Assembly (NCBI RefSeq): GCF_014203095.1
Contig: NZ_JACHIG010000013.1
Location: forward strand, 1-64,000
DNA: 64,000 nt
Source of the DNA: Prosthecobacter vanneervenii
GTDB lineage: Bacteria; Verrucomicrobiota; Verrucomicrobiia; Verrucomicrobiales; Verrucomicrobiaceae
Reading direction: 5' to 3'
A program made the translations under genes and the position numbers. The notes below the pieces were generated by a model, which did not search any database, had not been told where the DNA came from, and worked only from the letters and a program-made list of their open reading frames with translations. Positions 49,679-58,564 of this stretch are shown in pieces. The number at the start of each line of letters is the position of its first letter. Within the stretch, counting starts at the first letter, position 1.

Positions 49679-50026
49679 CTACCTGTGAAAACCGTGATGG
49701 TGATGGCCGTAACCGTAGCCGGGGTTGTAGCTGCGATAGCCAGGGCTGCAACTACCGCCACCGATGCCGAAGCTGAGATTGATGCCTGGCTGGACGTACA
49801 CGGGGCGAGGGGTGTTGCAGCCATACTGGGCCCCCTGAGTGACCCATTGATAGATGGGGCGGCCACAGTGGTCATAACCGACCACCTGGAAGACCGAGAC
49901 GATGGGGCTGCCGTATGCGGTGTAGCCCACGATGCGGGTCTGGCCTGGGAAGTCGGCCTTGGCAGTGGAGGGGGCTGCAAAGCCAAGAACTGCGGCTGCA
50001 GCGAGGACTGAAACGATTGTTTTCAT
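49679..50026 (-). CDS. Small secreted Gly/Tyr/His-rich protein
   Basis: The 115-residue protein has a signal peptide (MKTIVSVLAAAAVLGFAAPSTAKA). RIVGYTAYGSPIVSVFQVVGYDHCGRPIYQWVTQG looks like a duplicated 'VGY-x-GxPI' segment. The tail GYGYGHHHHGFHR contains four consecutive His and could bind metal. I know no function. It lies between the oppC-like and oppA-like genes in the same direction but has its own strong terminator, so it may be transcribed separately. Confidence 0.8.
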   Translation of the reverse strand: MKTIVSVLAAAAVLGFAAPSTAKADFPGQTRIVGYTAYGSPIVSVFQVVGYDHCGRPIYQWVTQGAQYGCNTPRPVYVQPGINLSFGIGGGSCSPGYRSYNPGYGYGHHHHGFHR

Positions 50027-50101
50027 GAGAGGATGGAATTGGTTTCCATCATCTCAGACGAGACTGCTTCATGGGTATTCATGAAGCGTGAAAATATTTT
50101 T

Positions 50102-50971
50102 TTAATGCTGTGACATCGATTTGGGATCGAAGGCATCGCGGAGGCCGTCGCCGAGGAGATTGAGGGCGAGGAGGGTGGTGGAGAAGAAGAGGCCGGGGTA
50201 GAGGAGGAGCCAGGGGTAGGCCTCCATGGAGCCGGAGCCTTCGCGGATGAGGACGCCCCAACTGGCGTCCGGCGGCTGGATGCCGAGACCGAGGAAGCTG
50301 AGCGCGGCCTCCAGGAGCATGACGCCGGGGACGGTGAGGCTGGCGTAGATGATGACCTGACCGGAGACATTAGGCAGGAGGTGCTTCCACACGATGTGCC
50401 AGAAGCCTGCACCGCTGGCGCGTGCGGCAGTGACGAATTCGAGATTCTTTAATGCCAATACCTGGCCGCGAACGACGCGGGCCATGGTGAGCCACTCGAC
50501 GGCACCAATAGCGACGAAGATGAGCCAGAACTCGCGGCCGACGATGACCATGAGGAGGATGACGAAATTGATGAAGGGGAAGGCGTAGAGGATATCCACG
50601 ATGCGCATCATGGCCGAGTCTGTGCGGCCACCGGCGAGGCCGGAGATCATGCCGTAGAAGACGCCGATGACGGCGGCGACGGCGGTGGCGAGGAGGCCGA
50701 CCTCAAGCGAGACGCGGCCGCCGTGGAGGATGCGAGTGAGCATGTCGCGCCCGAGGGGATCGGTGCCGAGCCAGTGGGAGGCGGTGGGAGAGGTGGCCTT
50801 GAGAGCGAGGTTTTGCTGAGCCTGATCGTAGGGGGAGAGCCAGGGGCCGACGACGCAGAGGACGATGAGCGCGGCGAGGAAGCCGAGGGCCCAGGCATTG
50901 AGGCGCTGGCGCATGAGCCTGCGCCAGGCGGCGCGCATGGGTGAGATGCTCTGGTGTGCGGTGATGCTCAT
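50102..50971 (-). CDS. Oligopeptide-type ABC permease (OppC/DppC-like)
   Basis: The 289-residue inner-membrane protein has an N-terminal OppC-type extension (SPMRAAWRRLMRQRLNAWALG) and several membrane helices. HWLGTDPLGRDMLTRILHGGRVSLEVG is the classic OppC/DppC motif. AARASGAGFWHIVWKHLLPN is the EAA loop that docks the ATPase. PPDASWGVLIREG is another family block. Its start overlaps the OppB-like stop by 4 bases. Confidence 0.94.
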   Translation of the reverse strand: MSITAHQSISPMRAAWRRLMRQRLNAWALGFLAALIVLCVVGPWLSPYDQAQQNLALKATSPTASHWLGTDPLGRDMLTRILHGGRVSLEVGLLATAVAAVIGVFYGMISGLAGGRTDSAMMRIVDILYAFPFINFVILLMVIVGREFWLIFVAIGAVEWLTMARVVRGQVLALKNLEFVTAARASGAGFWHIVWKHLLPNVSGQVIIYASLTVPGVMLLEAALSFLGLGIQPPDASWGVLIREGSGSMEAYPWLLLYPGLFFSTTLLALNLLGDGLRDAFDPKSMSQH

Positions 50972-51888
50972 GCCTGGAGGCGAATGCGGGGGTTGAGCAT
51001 GGCCTGGAGGATGTCCACGATGAAATTGAACGTGACGATGAGGGCGGCGTAGAAGACGGAGATGGCGATGGTGAGCTGGTGGTCGCCGTTTGTGGCTGCG
51101 GCGATGAAGAACTGGCCGAGGCCGGGGAGCTGGAAGACAGTTTCAACGATGAAGGAGCCGGTGAGCAGACCAGCGGCAGCGGGGCCGAGGAAATTGAGCA
51201 CGGGCAGACTGGCGAGCTTCATGGCGTGGAAGAAGACCACGGAGGACTCGCTGGCACCTTTGGCGCGTGCGGTGCGGACGAATTCCTGAGCGAGGGTTTC
51301 GCGCAGGCTGCCGCGAGTGAGGCGGGCGATGTAGGCGCTGTAGATGATGCCGAGGGTGAGCGCGGGAAGGACCCAGTCTGAGGAGTCGAACCAGCCGGAG
51401 GCATTGAACCAACGAAGCTGGAGGCCGAAGAGCATGGCGATGAGCGGGCCGAGCACCATGCTGGGCGTGCAGATGCCGAGTGTGGCGGCGAGGGTGCTGG
51501 TGCGGTCTTCGATGGTGTTGGGCCGCAGCGCCGCGAGTGCACCGAGAGGTACGCCGACTGCCAGGGCGATGAGCAGTGCGGCGCCGCCGACGGCTGCGGA
51601 GACCGGGAAGCCGGAGGCGATGATCTCATCCACCCCACGGCCTTTGTAGTGATAGGACTCCGGGAGATCGAGTGTGGCGTAGTGTTTGAACTGCAAAGCG
51701 AGCTGGACATACCAAGGTTTGTTGAGGCCGTAGTATTCCTCCTGGGCCTTGCGTGCCTCGGCGGTGATGTTGCGCTCGGTACGAATCGCGCCGCCGGGCA
51801 CCATCTGGGAAAGTGCGAAGGTGATGGTGATCACCGCGAAGATCACGATGATGCCCTGCACGAAGCGGCTGACGATGAAGCGGATCAT
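50968..51888 (-). CDS. Oligopeptide-type ABC permease (OppB/DppB-like)
   Basis: From ATG 51888 the protein has 306 residues; the in-frame extension to 52116 is antisense-like within the creatininase gene. MIRFIVSRFVQGIIVIFAVITITFALSQMVPG is the OppB opening, DWVLPALTLGIIYSAYIARLTRGSLRE is conserved, and RTARAKGASESSVVFFHAMK is the EAA loop. VETVFQLPGLGQFFIAA completes the family. It overlaps the creatininase-family stop and the OppC-like start by 4 bases each. Confidence 0.94.
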   Translation of the reverse strand: MIRFIVSRFVQGIIVIFAVITITFALSQMVPGGAIRTERNITAEARKAQEEYYGLNKPWYVQLALQFKHYATLDLPESYHYKGRGVDEIIASGFPVSAAVGGAALLIALAVGVPLGALAALRPNTIEDRTSTLAATLGICTPSMVLGPLIAMLFGLQLRWFNASGWFDSSDWVLPALTLGIIYSAYIARLTRGSLRETLAQEFVRTARAKGASESSVVFFHAMKLASLPVLNFLGPAAAGLLTGSFIVETVFQLPGLGQFFIAAATNGDHQLTIAISVFYAALIVTFNFIVDILQAMLNPRIRLQA

Positions 51889-52661
51889 TGGGGCTGCTCG
51901 TAGAGGGAGCTGATGTCTGCGGCGGAGAGTTCGACGAGGTAGGAGGCGATTTTGGCGGCGAGGGCCTCGTAGTAGCGTTTGCCTTTTTCGGCGGTGCTGT
52001 GCTGGGGATCGCCTGAGCCTGTGTCGTTGGTGGCCTTGGTCCAGGCGCGCTGGGCCCAGGCCCACTTTTCGTTGATGGCCTTGAGCTTCCAGCGGTTGTC
52101 GGTGCCGGGGCCCCACTCGGACTTTGGCAGAACGAGGTGAGGGTGGAAGTGCATCATGAGGCTGGTCTCGCGCTCGTCGGCGTGATCTCCGACGATGGTG
52201 AAGATGTCGTCTCCTTTGACCGCATTGAACCAGGAGACGGTGGAGAGGAACATCTTGGGGTGGCGGGCCTGGAGTTCGCGGAGCATCTGGCGGAAGTCGT
52301 TTCCGCCGTGGCCGTTGAGGATGACGAATTTCATGATGCCCACGCCTTCGAGACTGCTGATGACGTCTTCGAGGACCATCATCTGGGTGGTGGGGTTCAT
52401 GTTGATGCAGAAGGGGATGTCGAGCTGGCCGGTCTGCACACCAAAGGGCATGTTGGGGAGGATGCCGACTTTGGCCCCGGCCTCCCAGGCGATGCGTCCG
52501 GCCTCGGCGGCAATGGCGTCGTTTTGGAGGGAGTCGGTGCCGTAGGGGAGGTGCCAGTTGTGAGCCTCGGTGGCGCCCCAGGGAAGCACGGCGGCCTCGT
52601 AGCGGGTGGTCTTGATCTGCTTCCAGTTGGTTTCAGCGATAATCCAGGGACGTGGGCTCAT
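51885..52661 (-). CDS. Creatininase-family amidohydrolase
   Basis: From ATG 52661 the protein has 258 residues. VLPWGATEAHNWHLPYGTDS, MKFVILNGHGGNDFRQMLRELQ and GDHADERETSLMMHFHPHLV are the metal-binding blocks of the creatininase superfamily (Glu, His and Asp ligands). Family members open cyclic amides in creatinine, formamides or other small compounds. The gene leads the opp-like operon with 4-base overlap, so the imported compound may be its substrate. A longer in-frame start to 52865 crosses the divergent gene and is unlikely. Confidence 0.88.
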   Translation of the reverse strand: MSPRPWIIAETNWKQIKTTRYEAAVLPWGATEAHNWHLPYGTDSLQNDAIAAEAGRIAWEAGAKVGILPNMPFGVQTGQLDIPFCINMNPTTQMMVLEDVISSLEGVGIMKFVILNGHGGNDFRQMLRELQARHPKMFLSTVSWFNAVKGDDIFTIVGDHADERETSLMMHFHPHLVLPKSEWGPGTDNRWKLKAINEKWAWAQRAWTKATNDTGSGDPQHSTAEKGKRYYEALAAKIASYLVELSAADISSLYEQPQ

Positions 52662-52743
52662 GGTGTGGGGGAAGTAAAAGAGGCGGGCGGGAGATGCAAC
52701 GTCCGACAAAGTCGGGCAGAAGGGGGCGTTTCTTACCACCCCC

Positions 52744-54069
52744 ATGTTTCGTGCCTGCTTTTTCCTCGTCCTAATAGCGTCCGCCGGTGCTGCTGAGATT
52801 TCATTCTCGCGGCAGGTCGCGCCTCTTTTGATCGACCAATGCGTGGAGTGCCACCGGGCGGACAAGGCGAAGGGCGGCTACCGGCTTGATACGGTGGAGC
52901 GGATGCTGAAGGCGGGCGATAGTGAGGCTGCGCCGGTGAAGGCGGGCAAGCCTGAGGAGAGCGAGCTGTACCGGCTGATCGCGACGCATGATGAGGACGA
53001 CCGCATGCCCAAGAAGGCGGATGCGCTGCCGGAGAAGGAGGTGAAGCTGATCCGGGACTGGATCGCGAGTGGTGCGAAGGTGGATGTGGCGGACGTGAAG
53101 GCTGCACTGAGGAGTGTGGTGCCGGAGCAGCAGGCGAAGACACCGGAGAAATATCCGCAGCCGCTGCCGGTGACCGCGCTAGCGCTGAACCCTGCGGGGG
53201 ATGAGCTAGGCACGAGCGGGTATCATGAAGTGCTGGTGTGGGAGGCGGGAACGGGGAAGCTGAAGGCAAGGCTGGGAGGCATGCCAGAACGGGTGCTGGC
53301 GCTGGCCTGGCCTGCGGTGGGACAGATGGCTGTGGCCGGAGGTGTGCCCGGACGCTCTGGCGAGGTGTGGCTGGTGAATCCGGCGCAGCCGAAGGAGCGC
53401 AAACGGCTGGTGAGCGCGCGTGACTGTGTGCTGGCGATGGTGGCGAGCCCGGACGGGAAGCTGCTGGCGTGCGGCGGTGCGGACAATCAGGTGCGCTGCT
53501 TTGAGCTGCCATCCGGCAAGCTGAAATGGCAGATCGAGCCGCATGCGGACTGGATCATGGGGATGGCGTTTTCAGCGGATGGAAAACACATCGCGACGGC
53601 GAGCCGGGACCGCACGGCGAAGCGGATTGACGCAGGCAGCGGGCAGATCGAGGCGACCTACACGGGGCATGAGAGCGCGGTGCTGAGCGTGGTTTTTTCA
53701 GCCGACAGCCAGGACACGCTGAGCGGGGATGTGCAGGGGGAGATCCGTCGCTGGGATGGCAATGGGGATTTGAAGAAAGATGGAACGCTGAGACCGGGCG
53801 GACGGAATGAGGTGCTGGCGATGGGATTTGCAGAAGGTGACAACCTGGTGACTGCGGCCGGTGATGGAGCCATTCTTTCCGTGGATGTGAAGGCGCGGAA
53901 GGTGAAGGGCAAGGTCTCGAGGCATGAGGATCGGGTGAATGTGCTGCTGGTGCGGCGTGCGGAGAAAGGCGTGAGGATCATCTCTGGCTGCCATGACGGG
54001 CGGGTGAGGATCAACGAGATGGAGAAGGCGGAGCCGGTGTTGCAATTTGTGGCTTCGCCGGGATGGTAG
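52744..54069 (+). CDS. Secreted c-type cytochrome with WD40 propeller
   Basis: The 441-residue protein has a signal peptide (FRACFFLVLIASAGAAE) and ISFSRQVAPLLIDQCVECH, the planctomycete cytochrome C domain with a CxxCH site. A Lys/Asp-rich linker leads to WD40-like repeats from about residue 145 (GDELGTSGYHEVLVWEAGTGKLKA; later DWIMGMAFSADGKHIATASRDRTAKRID). It may be an electron-transfer or scaffold protein on the outer face. The next gene overlaps its stop. Confidence 0.88.
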   Translation: MFRACFFLVLIASAGAAEISFSRQVAPLLIDQCVECHRADKAKGGYRLDTVERMLKAGDSEAAPVKAGKPEESELYRLIATHDEDDRMPKKADALPEKEVKLIRDWIASGAKVDVADVKAALRSVVPEQQAKTPEKYPQPLPVTALALNPAGDELGTSGYHEVLVWEAGTGKLKARLGGMPERVLALAWPAVGQMAVAGGVPGRSGEVWLVNPAQPKERKRLVSARDCVLAMVASPDGKLLACGGADNQVRCFELPSGKLKWQIEPHADWIMGMAFSADGKHIATASRDRTAKRIDAGSGQIEATYTGHESAVLSVVFSADSQDTLSGDVQGEIRRWDGNGDLKKDGTLRPGGRNEVLAMGFAEGDNLVTAAGDGAILSVDVKARKVKGKVSRHEDRVNVLLVRRAEKGVRIISGCHDGRVRINEMEKAEPVLQFVASPGW

Positions 54070-54425
54070 GAGCCATGTTTGAGTCGCGCACCGAGCCTCT
54101 TGCCAGTCGATTTGTTTTTGTACGACGGGTGATCAAGTATGTCCTTCTGGGGATGGGCGTGTGCGGAGGGGCGCTGGGGATTGGGATTCTGGGGTATCAC
54201 TACATCGCGAGGTTCAGCTGGATCGACAGCCTGCTGAATGCCTCGATGATCTTGGGAGGGATGGGGCCGATGGGGGATCTGCCGAATGATGGGGCGAAGC
54301 TGTTTGCTTCGTTTTATGCGCTGTTCAGCGGGCTGGTTTTTATTTCGGTGATGGGGATCATGCTGGCACCGGCGGCGCATCGGGCGCTGCATCTGTTTCA
54401 TCTGGATGATGAGGACCAGAAGTGA
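54063..54425 (+). CDS. Small membrane protein of unknown function
   Basis: The 120-residue protein has two hydrophobic segments (YVLLGMGVCGGALGIGILGYHYIA and LFASFYALFSGLVFISVMGIML) and a C-terminal acidic tail (HLDDEDQK). It starts at ATG 54063, overlapping the cytochrome/WD40 stop by 7 bases, or at ATG 54075. The coupling suggests a helper to that protein. I do not recognise the family. Confidence 0.7.
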   Translation: MVGAMFESRTEPLASRFVFVRRVIKYVLLGMGVCGGALGIGILGYHYIARFSWIDSLLNASMILGGMGPMGDLPNDGAKLFASFYALFSGLVFISVMGIMLAPAAHRALHLFHLDDEDQK

Positions 54426-54457
54426 GAGGGTGGGAGAGGGGGGGGCTGCGGCGGGAT

Positions 54458-54601
54458 GGCGTGCAGACGCTGCTGGTGGATGCGGTGAGGTGGAGAGAGC
54501 GCTGGGTTTGCTTTCCGGATTTGATCGCAGATAACCCAGGGCGGCGCTCGCTTAGGCTCGCTTTGCCCTGGGCTTCGATAGGTCGCACCTTTGGTGCTGA
54601 A
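54458..54601 (+). repeat. Dispersed composite repeat, family A copy 7
   Basis: GCAGACGCTGCTGGTGG, CGCTGGGTTTGCTTTCC, the hairpin AACCCAGGGC/GCCCTGGG and CACCTTTGGTG follow in the family order. The element fills much of the 325-base gap between the membrane protein and the CoA-binding protein, and no other gene is seen there. Confidence 0.78.
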
Positions 54602-54750
54602 ATGCTTGTTTGTAGCGATGCGAGCGAATCAGCGCCTTTTGCCTGAAGCCATTCGTGCATCTCGGTGTATCAGGATGATCGTAATTAATGTGTGTCTATT
54701 CGTCGTGTCAGAGACAGCGAGGATCTGAACCGTCAAAAACCAATCACCTT

Positions 54751-55119
54751 ATGAGCCAAGAGAGAGTTGTCATTATTGGAGCGAGCGATAATCCTGAACG
54801 GTACAGTCATCGTGCGCTGCTGCTGCTGAGGAAGCATGGGCATGAGGTGGTGCCGGTGCATCCGAAGCTGGCGGAGATCGAGGGTGTACCGGTGGTGACG
54901 GATGCGGGGCTGGTCACGGGGCCGGTGGACACGGTGACGATGTATGTGGGGGCGGCGATCTCGTCGGGGCTGCAGGAAAAGATCATCGCGATGAAGCCGA
55001 AACGAGTGATTTTCAATCCTGGCGCGGAAAATGCGATACTGGAAGATGCATTGCAAAAAGCCGGAATTGCCTGCGAGGAGGCGTGCACGCTGGTGCTGCT
55101 GAACACGGGGCAGTTTTGA
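54751..55119 (+). CDS. CoA-binding (YccU-like) protein
   Basis: From ATG 54751 the protein has 122 residues. VVIIGASDNPERYSHRALLLLRKHGHEVVPVHPK is the Rossmann opening of the CoA-binding domain (CoA_binding_2), and AEIEGVPVVTDAGLV and VIFNPGAENAILEDALQKAGIACEEACTLVLL are its usual later blocks. It probably binds CoA or acetyl-CoA, but its function is unknown. The longer in-frame start at 54688 is not conserved. A small gene follows after 42 bases. Confidence 0.88.
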   Translation: MSQERVVIIGASDNPERYSHRALLLLRKHGHEVVPVHPKLAEIEGVPVVTDAGLVTGPVDTVTMYVGAAISSGLQEKIIAMKPKRVIFNPGAENAILEDALQKAGIACEEACTLVLLNTGQF

Positions 55120-55161
55120 ACGCTGCAAGGCACCTGCCAGTCTGAGTCACGTAAAGATGCC

Positions 55162-55356
55162 ATGTTAGAGATCCATAAATATCGAATCCTGGAACGCAGC
55201 CGACTGCGGGCCAAGGGTGTGAGCGAGGACGAGATCGAGAAGATGCAGCACCTGCCGTTCAAGCCTGCTTTTGTCGGGGGCAAGCGCCGGGAGAGAGAAG
55301 ATGGTGGCGACCACCAACTCTCCGCCGAGCAGTTTGCCTTTCGCCGGAAGAGCTGA
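55162..55356 (+). CDS. Small conserved-looking hypothetical protein
   Basis: This 64-residue charged protein starts MLEIHKYRILERSRLRAKGVSEDEIEKMQHL and ends with a basic tail. It has no membrane segment or known motif. Its placement in a gap between same-strand genes and its orderly helix-like N-terminus favour a real gene, but this is uncertain. Confidence 0.45.
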   Translation: MLEIHKYRILERSRLRAKGVSEDEIEKMQHLPFKPAFVGGKRREREDGGDHQLSAEQFAFRRKS

Positions 55357-55410
55357 AGCAGCGGCCTTGCCCACCTGCGACGACCTGCTAGCATCGCGGC
55401 ACCCACCTGC

Positions 55411-56682
55411 ATGCCAGCGAACCGTTTTTACACCACCTTTGATCTCGAAACCCTGGATTCACGCCCGGTGCATGCCGGGGAATACCGGAGCGCCTTTCAG
55501 ATCGATCGCGACCGAATCATCCACAGCAGCGCCTTCCGTCGGCTGCAGAACAAGACGCAGGTGTTTCTGTCCGGTGAGTATGACTTTTACAGGACGCGAC
55601 TGACGCACAGCATCGAGGTGGCACAGATCGGGCGGAGCATCTGCGGGTGGCTGACGCAGCAGAGCGAGTTTCTGGATGATGGCTGCTACATTGACTCCGA
55701 CCTGGTGGAGAGCGCGTGCCTGAGCCATGACCTGGGGCATCCGCCGTTTGGCCATGCCGGAGAGCGGACGCTGCACAAGCTGATGGCGCCGTATGGCGGC
55801 TTTGAGGGGAATGCACAGACTCTGCGAATCCTGACACAGACGCTTTTCAGCGAAGGGCGCAGCGGGATGAATCCGACGCGTGCGCTGCTGGATGGCGTGC
55901 TGAAGTACAAGACGCTGTTTGTGGAGGATGCGAAGGCGAAGAACCACTACCTGTATGACGAGCAGGAGCGGTGGCTGGACTTTACGCTAGGCGGGCAGGC
56001 CTTTCCGGTGGAGCTGACGCCGGGGAAGGTGCGCAACGAATTCCGAAGCATCGAGTGCCAGGTAATGGACTGGGCAGATGACACGGCCTACTCGCTGAAT
56101 GACATCGCGGACGGGATTCATGCGGGATTCATCAATGTGCAGCGGCTGGAGCGCTGGGCGGGGGAGCAGGAGCTCTCGGAGACGGATCAGGCGGATGTGG
56201 AGTTTCTGTGCAAAGCGGTGCGTGAGGGGCGCGTGGAGGGGCGGCTGAACCGGCTGATCGGCGAATGCATCCGGGCGACGAAGCTGGTGCCTGCGGCGAA
56301 TTTTCTGAGCCAGAGCACAAAGCGGCACCAGTATGCGCTGGAGATCGATCCGGTGCAGCGCCGGAGGGCGGACCTGCATAAGAAGATCGCGCTGGAGCTG
56401 GTCTTCCTGAGCCCGCAGCTGCAGCAGCTGGACCACAAGGCGGACTTTATTCTGACGAGGCTGTTTGGAGTGATGAAGGAGCGCTACATCGACACGGTGC
56501 AGCCGCGTGGTCTGCACCTGATGCCGGCAGCGATCGAGAAGGAGATTCAGACTGCGGCGGATGCACCGGCGCGTGCGCGGCTGGTGTGCGACTGGATCGC
56601 GAACATGACGGACCATTTTGCGTTCCGGACGTACCGGAGGCTGTTTGACGCGGACTTTGGGTCGATCACGGATTTCGTGTGA
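55411..56682 (+). CDS. dgt: dGTPase-family deoxynucleoside triphosphohydrolase
   Basis: The 423-residue HD-domain protein removes triphosphate from dGTP or other dNTPs. RDRIIHSSAFRRLQNKTQVFLSG, RLTHSIEVAQIGRSI (first His), ACLSHDLGHPPFGHAGE (HD pair) and DWADDTAYSLNDIADGIH (last Asp) give the full metal site. It is shorter than E. coli Dgt (505) and fits the short bacterial form. It converges on a toxin gene, with 6 bases between the stops. Confidence 0.94.
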   Translation: MPANRFYTTFDLETLDSRPVHAGEYRSAFQIDRDRIIHSSAFRRLQNKTQVFLSGEYDFYRTRLTHSIEVAQIGRSICGWLTQQSEFLDDGCYIDSDLVESACLSHDLGHPPFGHAGERTLHKLMAPYGGFEGNAQTLRILTQTLFSEGRSGMNPTRALLDGVLKYKTLFVEDAKAKNHYLYDEQERWLDFTLGGQAFPVELTPGKVRNEFRSIECQVMDWADDTAYSLNDIADGIHAGFINVQRLERWAGEQELSETDQADVEFLCKAVREGRVEGRLNRLIGECIRATKLVPAANFLSQSTKRHQYALEIDPVQRRRADLHKKIALELVFLSPQLQQLDHKADFILTRLFGVMKERYIDTVQPRGLHLMPAAIEKEIQTAADAPARARLVCDWIANMTDHFAFRTYRRLFDADFGSITDFV

Positions 56683-56688
56683 GCCTGG

Positions 56689-56946
56689 TCACTTATAGAC
56701 TTCGCGGCGGTGGCCCATTGCGATCAGGTAGATCTCATTTCTTGGAATATCGAACTCGTAGATGATGCGGTAGTCACCGACACGGAGTTTGAACTCGTTT
56801 CGTCCTTGAAGGCGCATGTGCGGGTAGCTCTCCAACCTGCTGCCCAGGTCACGGATTCTGGTCTCAATGCGCTGCTTGATAGTCGCAGACAGGCCGAGAT
56901 AGACATGATCAAACTCCTTGGAATAAACCTCGGTGGCCTGATGCAT
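56689..56946 (-). CDS. RelE/ParE-family toxin
   Basis: This 85-residue protein has the RelE fold order: ATIKQRIETRIRDLGSR, YPHMRLQGRNEFKLRVGDYRIIYEFD and IPRNEIYLIAMGHRREVY, with the basic residues needed for mRNA cleavage on the ribosome. Its gene lies 6 bases after that of a small acidic protein, the likely antitoxin. The genes form an isolated cassette between dgt and dapL. Confidence 0.87.
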   Translation of the reverse strand: MHQATEVYSKEFDHVYLGLSATIKQRIETRIRDLGSRLESYPHMRLQGRNEFKLRVGDYRIIYEFDIPRNEIYLIAMGHRREVYK

Positions 56947-56952
56947 GCTTGT

Positions 56953-57147
56953 TCAGGAGTTGCCGGGACTTACTACACGACTAAGATTGGCTTCCAGATC
57001 GCTTTTCCCACGCTCGATGGAGGCGAGAAAATCGGCAGACAACTCTTCCTGATCATCGAGATAATCAGCCAGCCAGTCCTGCAACTCCAGCGCTGCATCG
57101 CGCGGGAGCTGCCTGATGTCGTTTTCGATGGCCTCAAGAACTGGCAT
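56953..57147 (-). CDS. Antitoxin partner of the RelE-family toxin
   Basis: The 64-residue acidic protein MPVLEAIENDIRQLPRDAALELQDWLADYL is of the small addiction-module type that lacks an obvious DNA-binding ribbon in its first residues. It is placed first in the pair, as usual for antitoxins. LSADFLASIERGKSDLEANLSRV may bind the toxin. Confidence 0.75.
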   Translation of the reverse strand: MPVLEAIENDIRQLPRDAALELQDWLADYLDDQEELSADFLASIERGKSDLEANLSRVVSPGNS

Positions 57148-57182
57148 GGCTGTAGTATAAGATCAGATGAAGCGGTTGCAAA

Positions 57183-58415
57183 TTACAGCTGAGCGATGCG
57201 GCGGCAGACTTCTTCGACGTTGGCGCGGCTGTTGAAGGCGCTGATGCGGAAGTAGCCTTCGCCAGCGCTGCCGAAGCCGCTGCCGGGGGTGATGACGACG
57301 TTGGCTTCGTTGAGCATTTTGTCGAACATCTGCCAGCTGGTGAGGCCGGAAGGGCAGCCCACCCAAACGTAGGGGGCATTCACCCCCCCATAGACGGATA
57401 GGCCGGCTTTTTTGCAGGCTTCAACGAGGAGGGCGGCATTGCCCATGTAGTGCTCGATGAGCGCGGTGACCTGCTGCTTACCCTCAGGTGAGTAGATGGC
57501 CTCGGCGCCGCGCTGGACGATGTAGGCGGTGCCGTTGAACTTGGTGCTGTGGCGGCGGCTCCAGAGCGGGTGGATGGCCTGCTTGGTGCCGTCCTTTTTC
57601 TTGCCCATGAGGCCCTTGGGGATGACGACGACGCCGCAACGGACGCCGGTGAAGCCGCCGTTTTTGGAGAAGCTTCTAAATTCGATGGCGCAGTCGCGGG
57701 CGCCTTCGATCTCAAAGATGGAGTGGGGCAGCTCGGGGTCGCGGATGAAGGCCTCGTAGGCGGCGTCGTAGAGGATGATGGCCTCGTTGGCGAGGGCGTA
57801 TTTGACCCAGGCCTCGAGCTGGGCGCGGGTGGCGACGGCTCCGGTGGGATTGTTGGGGTAGCAGAGGTAAACGAGGTCCACGCGCTCGGAGGGGATCTCT
57901 GGGACAAACCCATTTGCGGGGGTGCACTTGAGGTAGTGCAGGCCGGCGTAGGCACCGTTTTCGTCGGCGTCTCCGGTGTTGCCAGCCATGACGTTGGTGT
58001 CCACGTAGACAGGGTAAACAGGGTCGGTGATGGCGATCTTGTTTCCGGCGCCGAAGATGTCGAGAATGTTGCCGGTGTCGCACTTGCTGCCGTCGGAGAT
58101 GAAAATCTCATCTGCCTCAATCTGGATGCCGCGGGCCTTGAAGTCGTTCTCGGAGACGGCGTTGCGGAGGAAGTCGTAGCCCTGCTCGGGGCCGTAGCCT
58201 CGGAAGGAGGCGCGGTCGCCCATTTCATCGACAGCCTTGTGCATGGCGGAGCGGACGGCCTCGGGGAGGGCCTCGGTGACGTCGCCAATGCCGCAGCGGA
58301 TGAGGCGCTTGGCGGCGTCGGGATTGGCCTCTGTGAAGGCCTTCACACGACGGGCGATTTCGGGGAAGAGGTAACCGGCTTTGAGCTTGTTGTAGTTTTC
58401 GTTGATGTAGGCCAT
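57183..58415 (-). CDS. dapL: LL-diaminopimelate aminotransferase
   Basis: DapL makes LL-DAP from tetrahydrodipicolinate and Glu in a single step, bypassing the acylated intermediates. From ATG 58415 it has 410 residues, the usual size. [24 protein letters not shown] is the DapL N-terminus, [13 protein letters not shown] and [23 protein letters not shown] (the PLP lysine) are aminotransferase motifs, and [21 protein letters not shown] the C-terminus. The pathway matches lysA (8623-9915). Confidence 0.95.
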   Translation of the reverse strand: MAYINENYNKLKAGYLFPEIARRVKAFTEANPDAAKRLIRCGIGDVTEALPEAVRSAMHKAVDEMGDRASFRGYGPEQGYDFLRNAVSENDFKARGIQIEADEIFISDGSKCDTGNILDIFGAGNKIAITDPVYPVYVDTNVMAGNTGDADENGAYAGLHYLKCTPANGFVPEIPSERVDLVYLCYPNNPTGAVATRAQLEAWVKYALANEAIILYDAAYEAFIRDPELPHSIFEIEGARDCAIEFRSFSKNGGFTGVRCGVVVIPKGLMGKKKDGTKQAIHPLWSRRHSTKFNGTAYIVQRGAEAIYSPEGKQQVTALIEHYMGNAALLVEACKKAGLSVYGGVNAPYVWVGCPSGLTSWQMFDKMLNEANVVITPGSGFGSAGEGYFRISAFNSRANVEEVCRRIAQL

Positions 58416-58564
58416 GGCGGGAAAGGGGGCGGCAGTGTGGCGAATCGGCGCGGGGATGCAAGGCTGGCGAAATCGTGACACAGGCCTGAATTAGTATTTA
58501 CATCTCTTACATTTGAGAATTACTATCATGTGTGAAATTCAAAAAAGAAAAATTTCACACCGCC

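Noticed and set aside
51888-52116. N-terminal extension of the OppB-like protein
   Set aside because: The extra 76 residues are Arg/His-rich and antisense-like within the coding region of the creatininase gene; ATG 51888 begins the family sequence.
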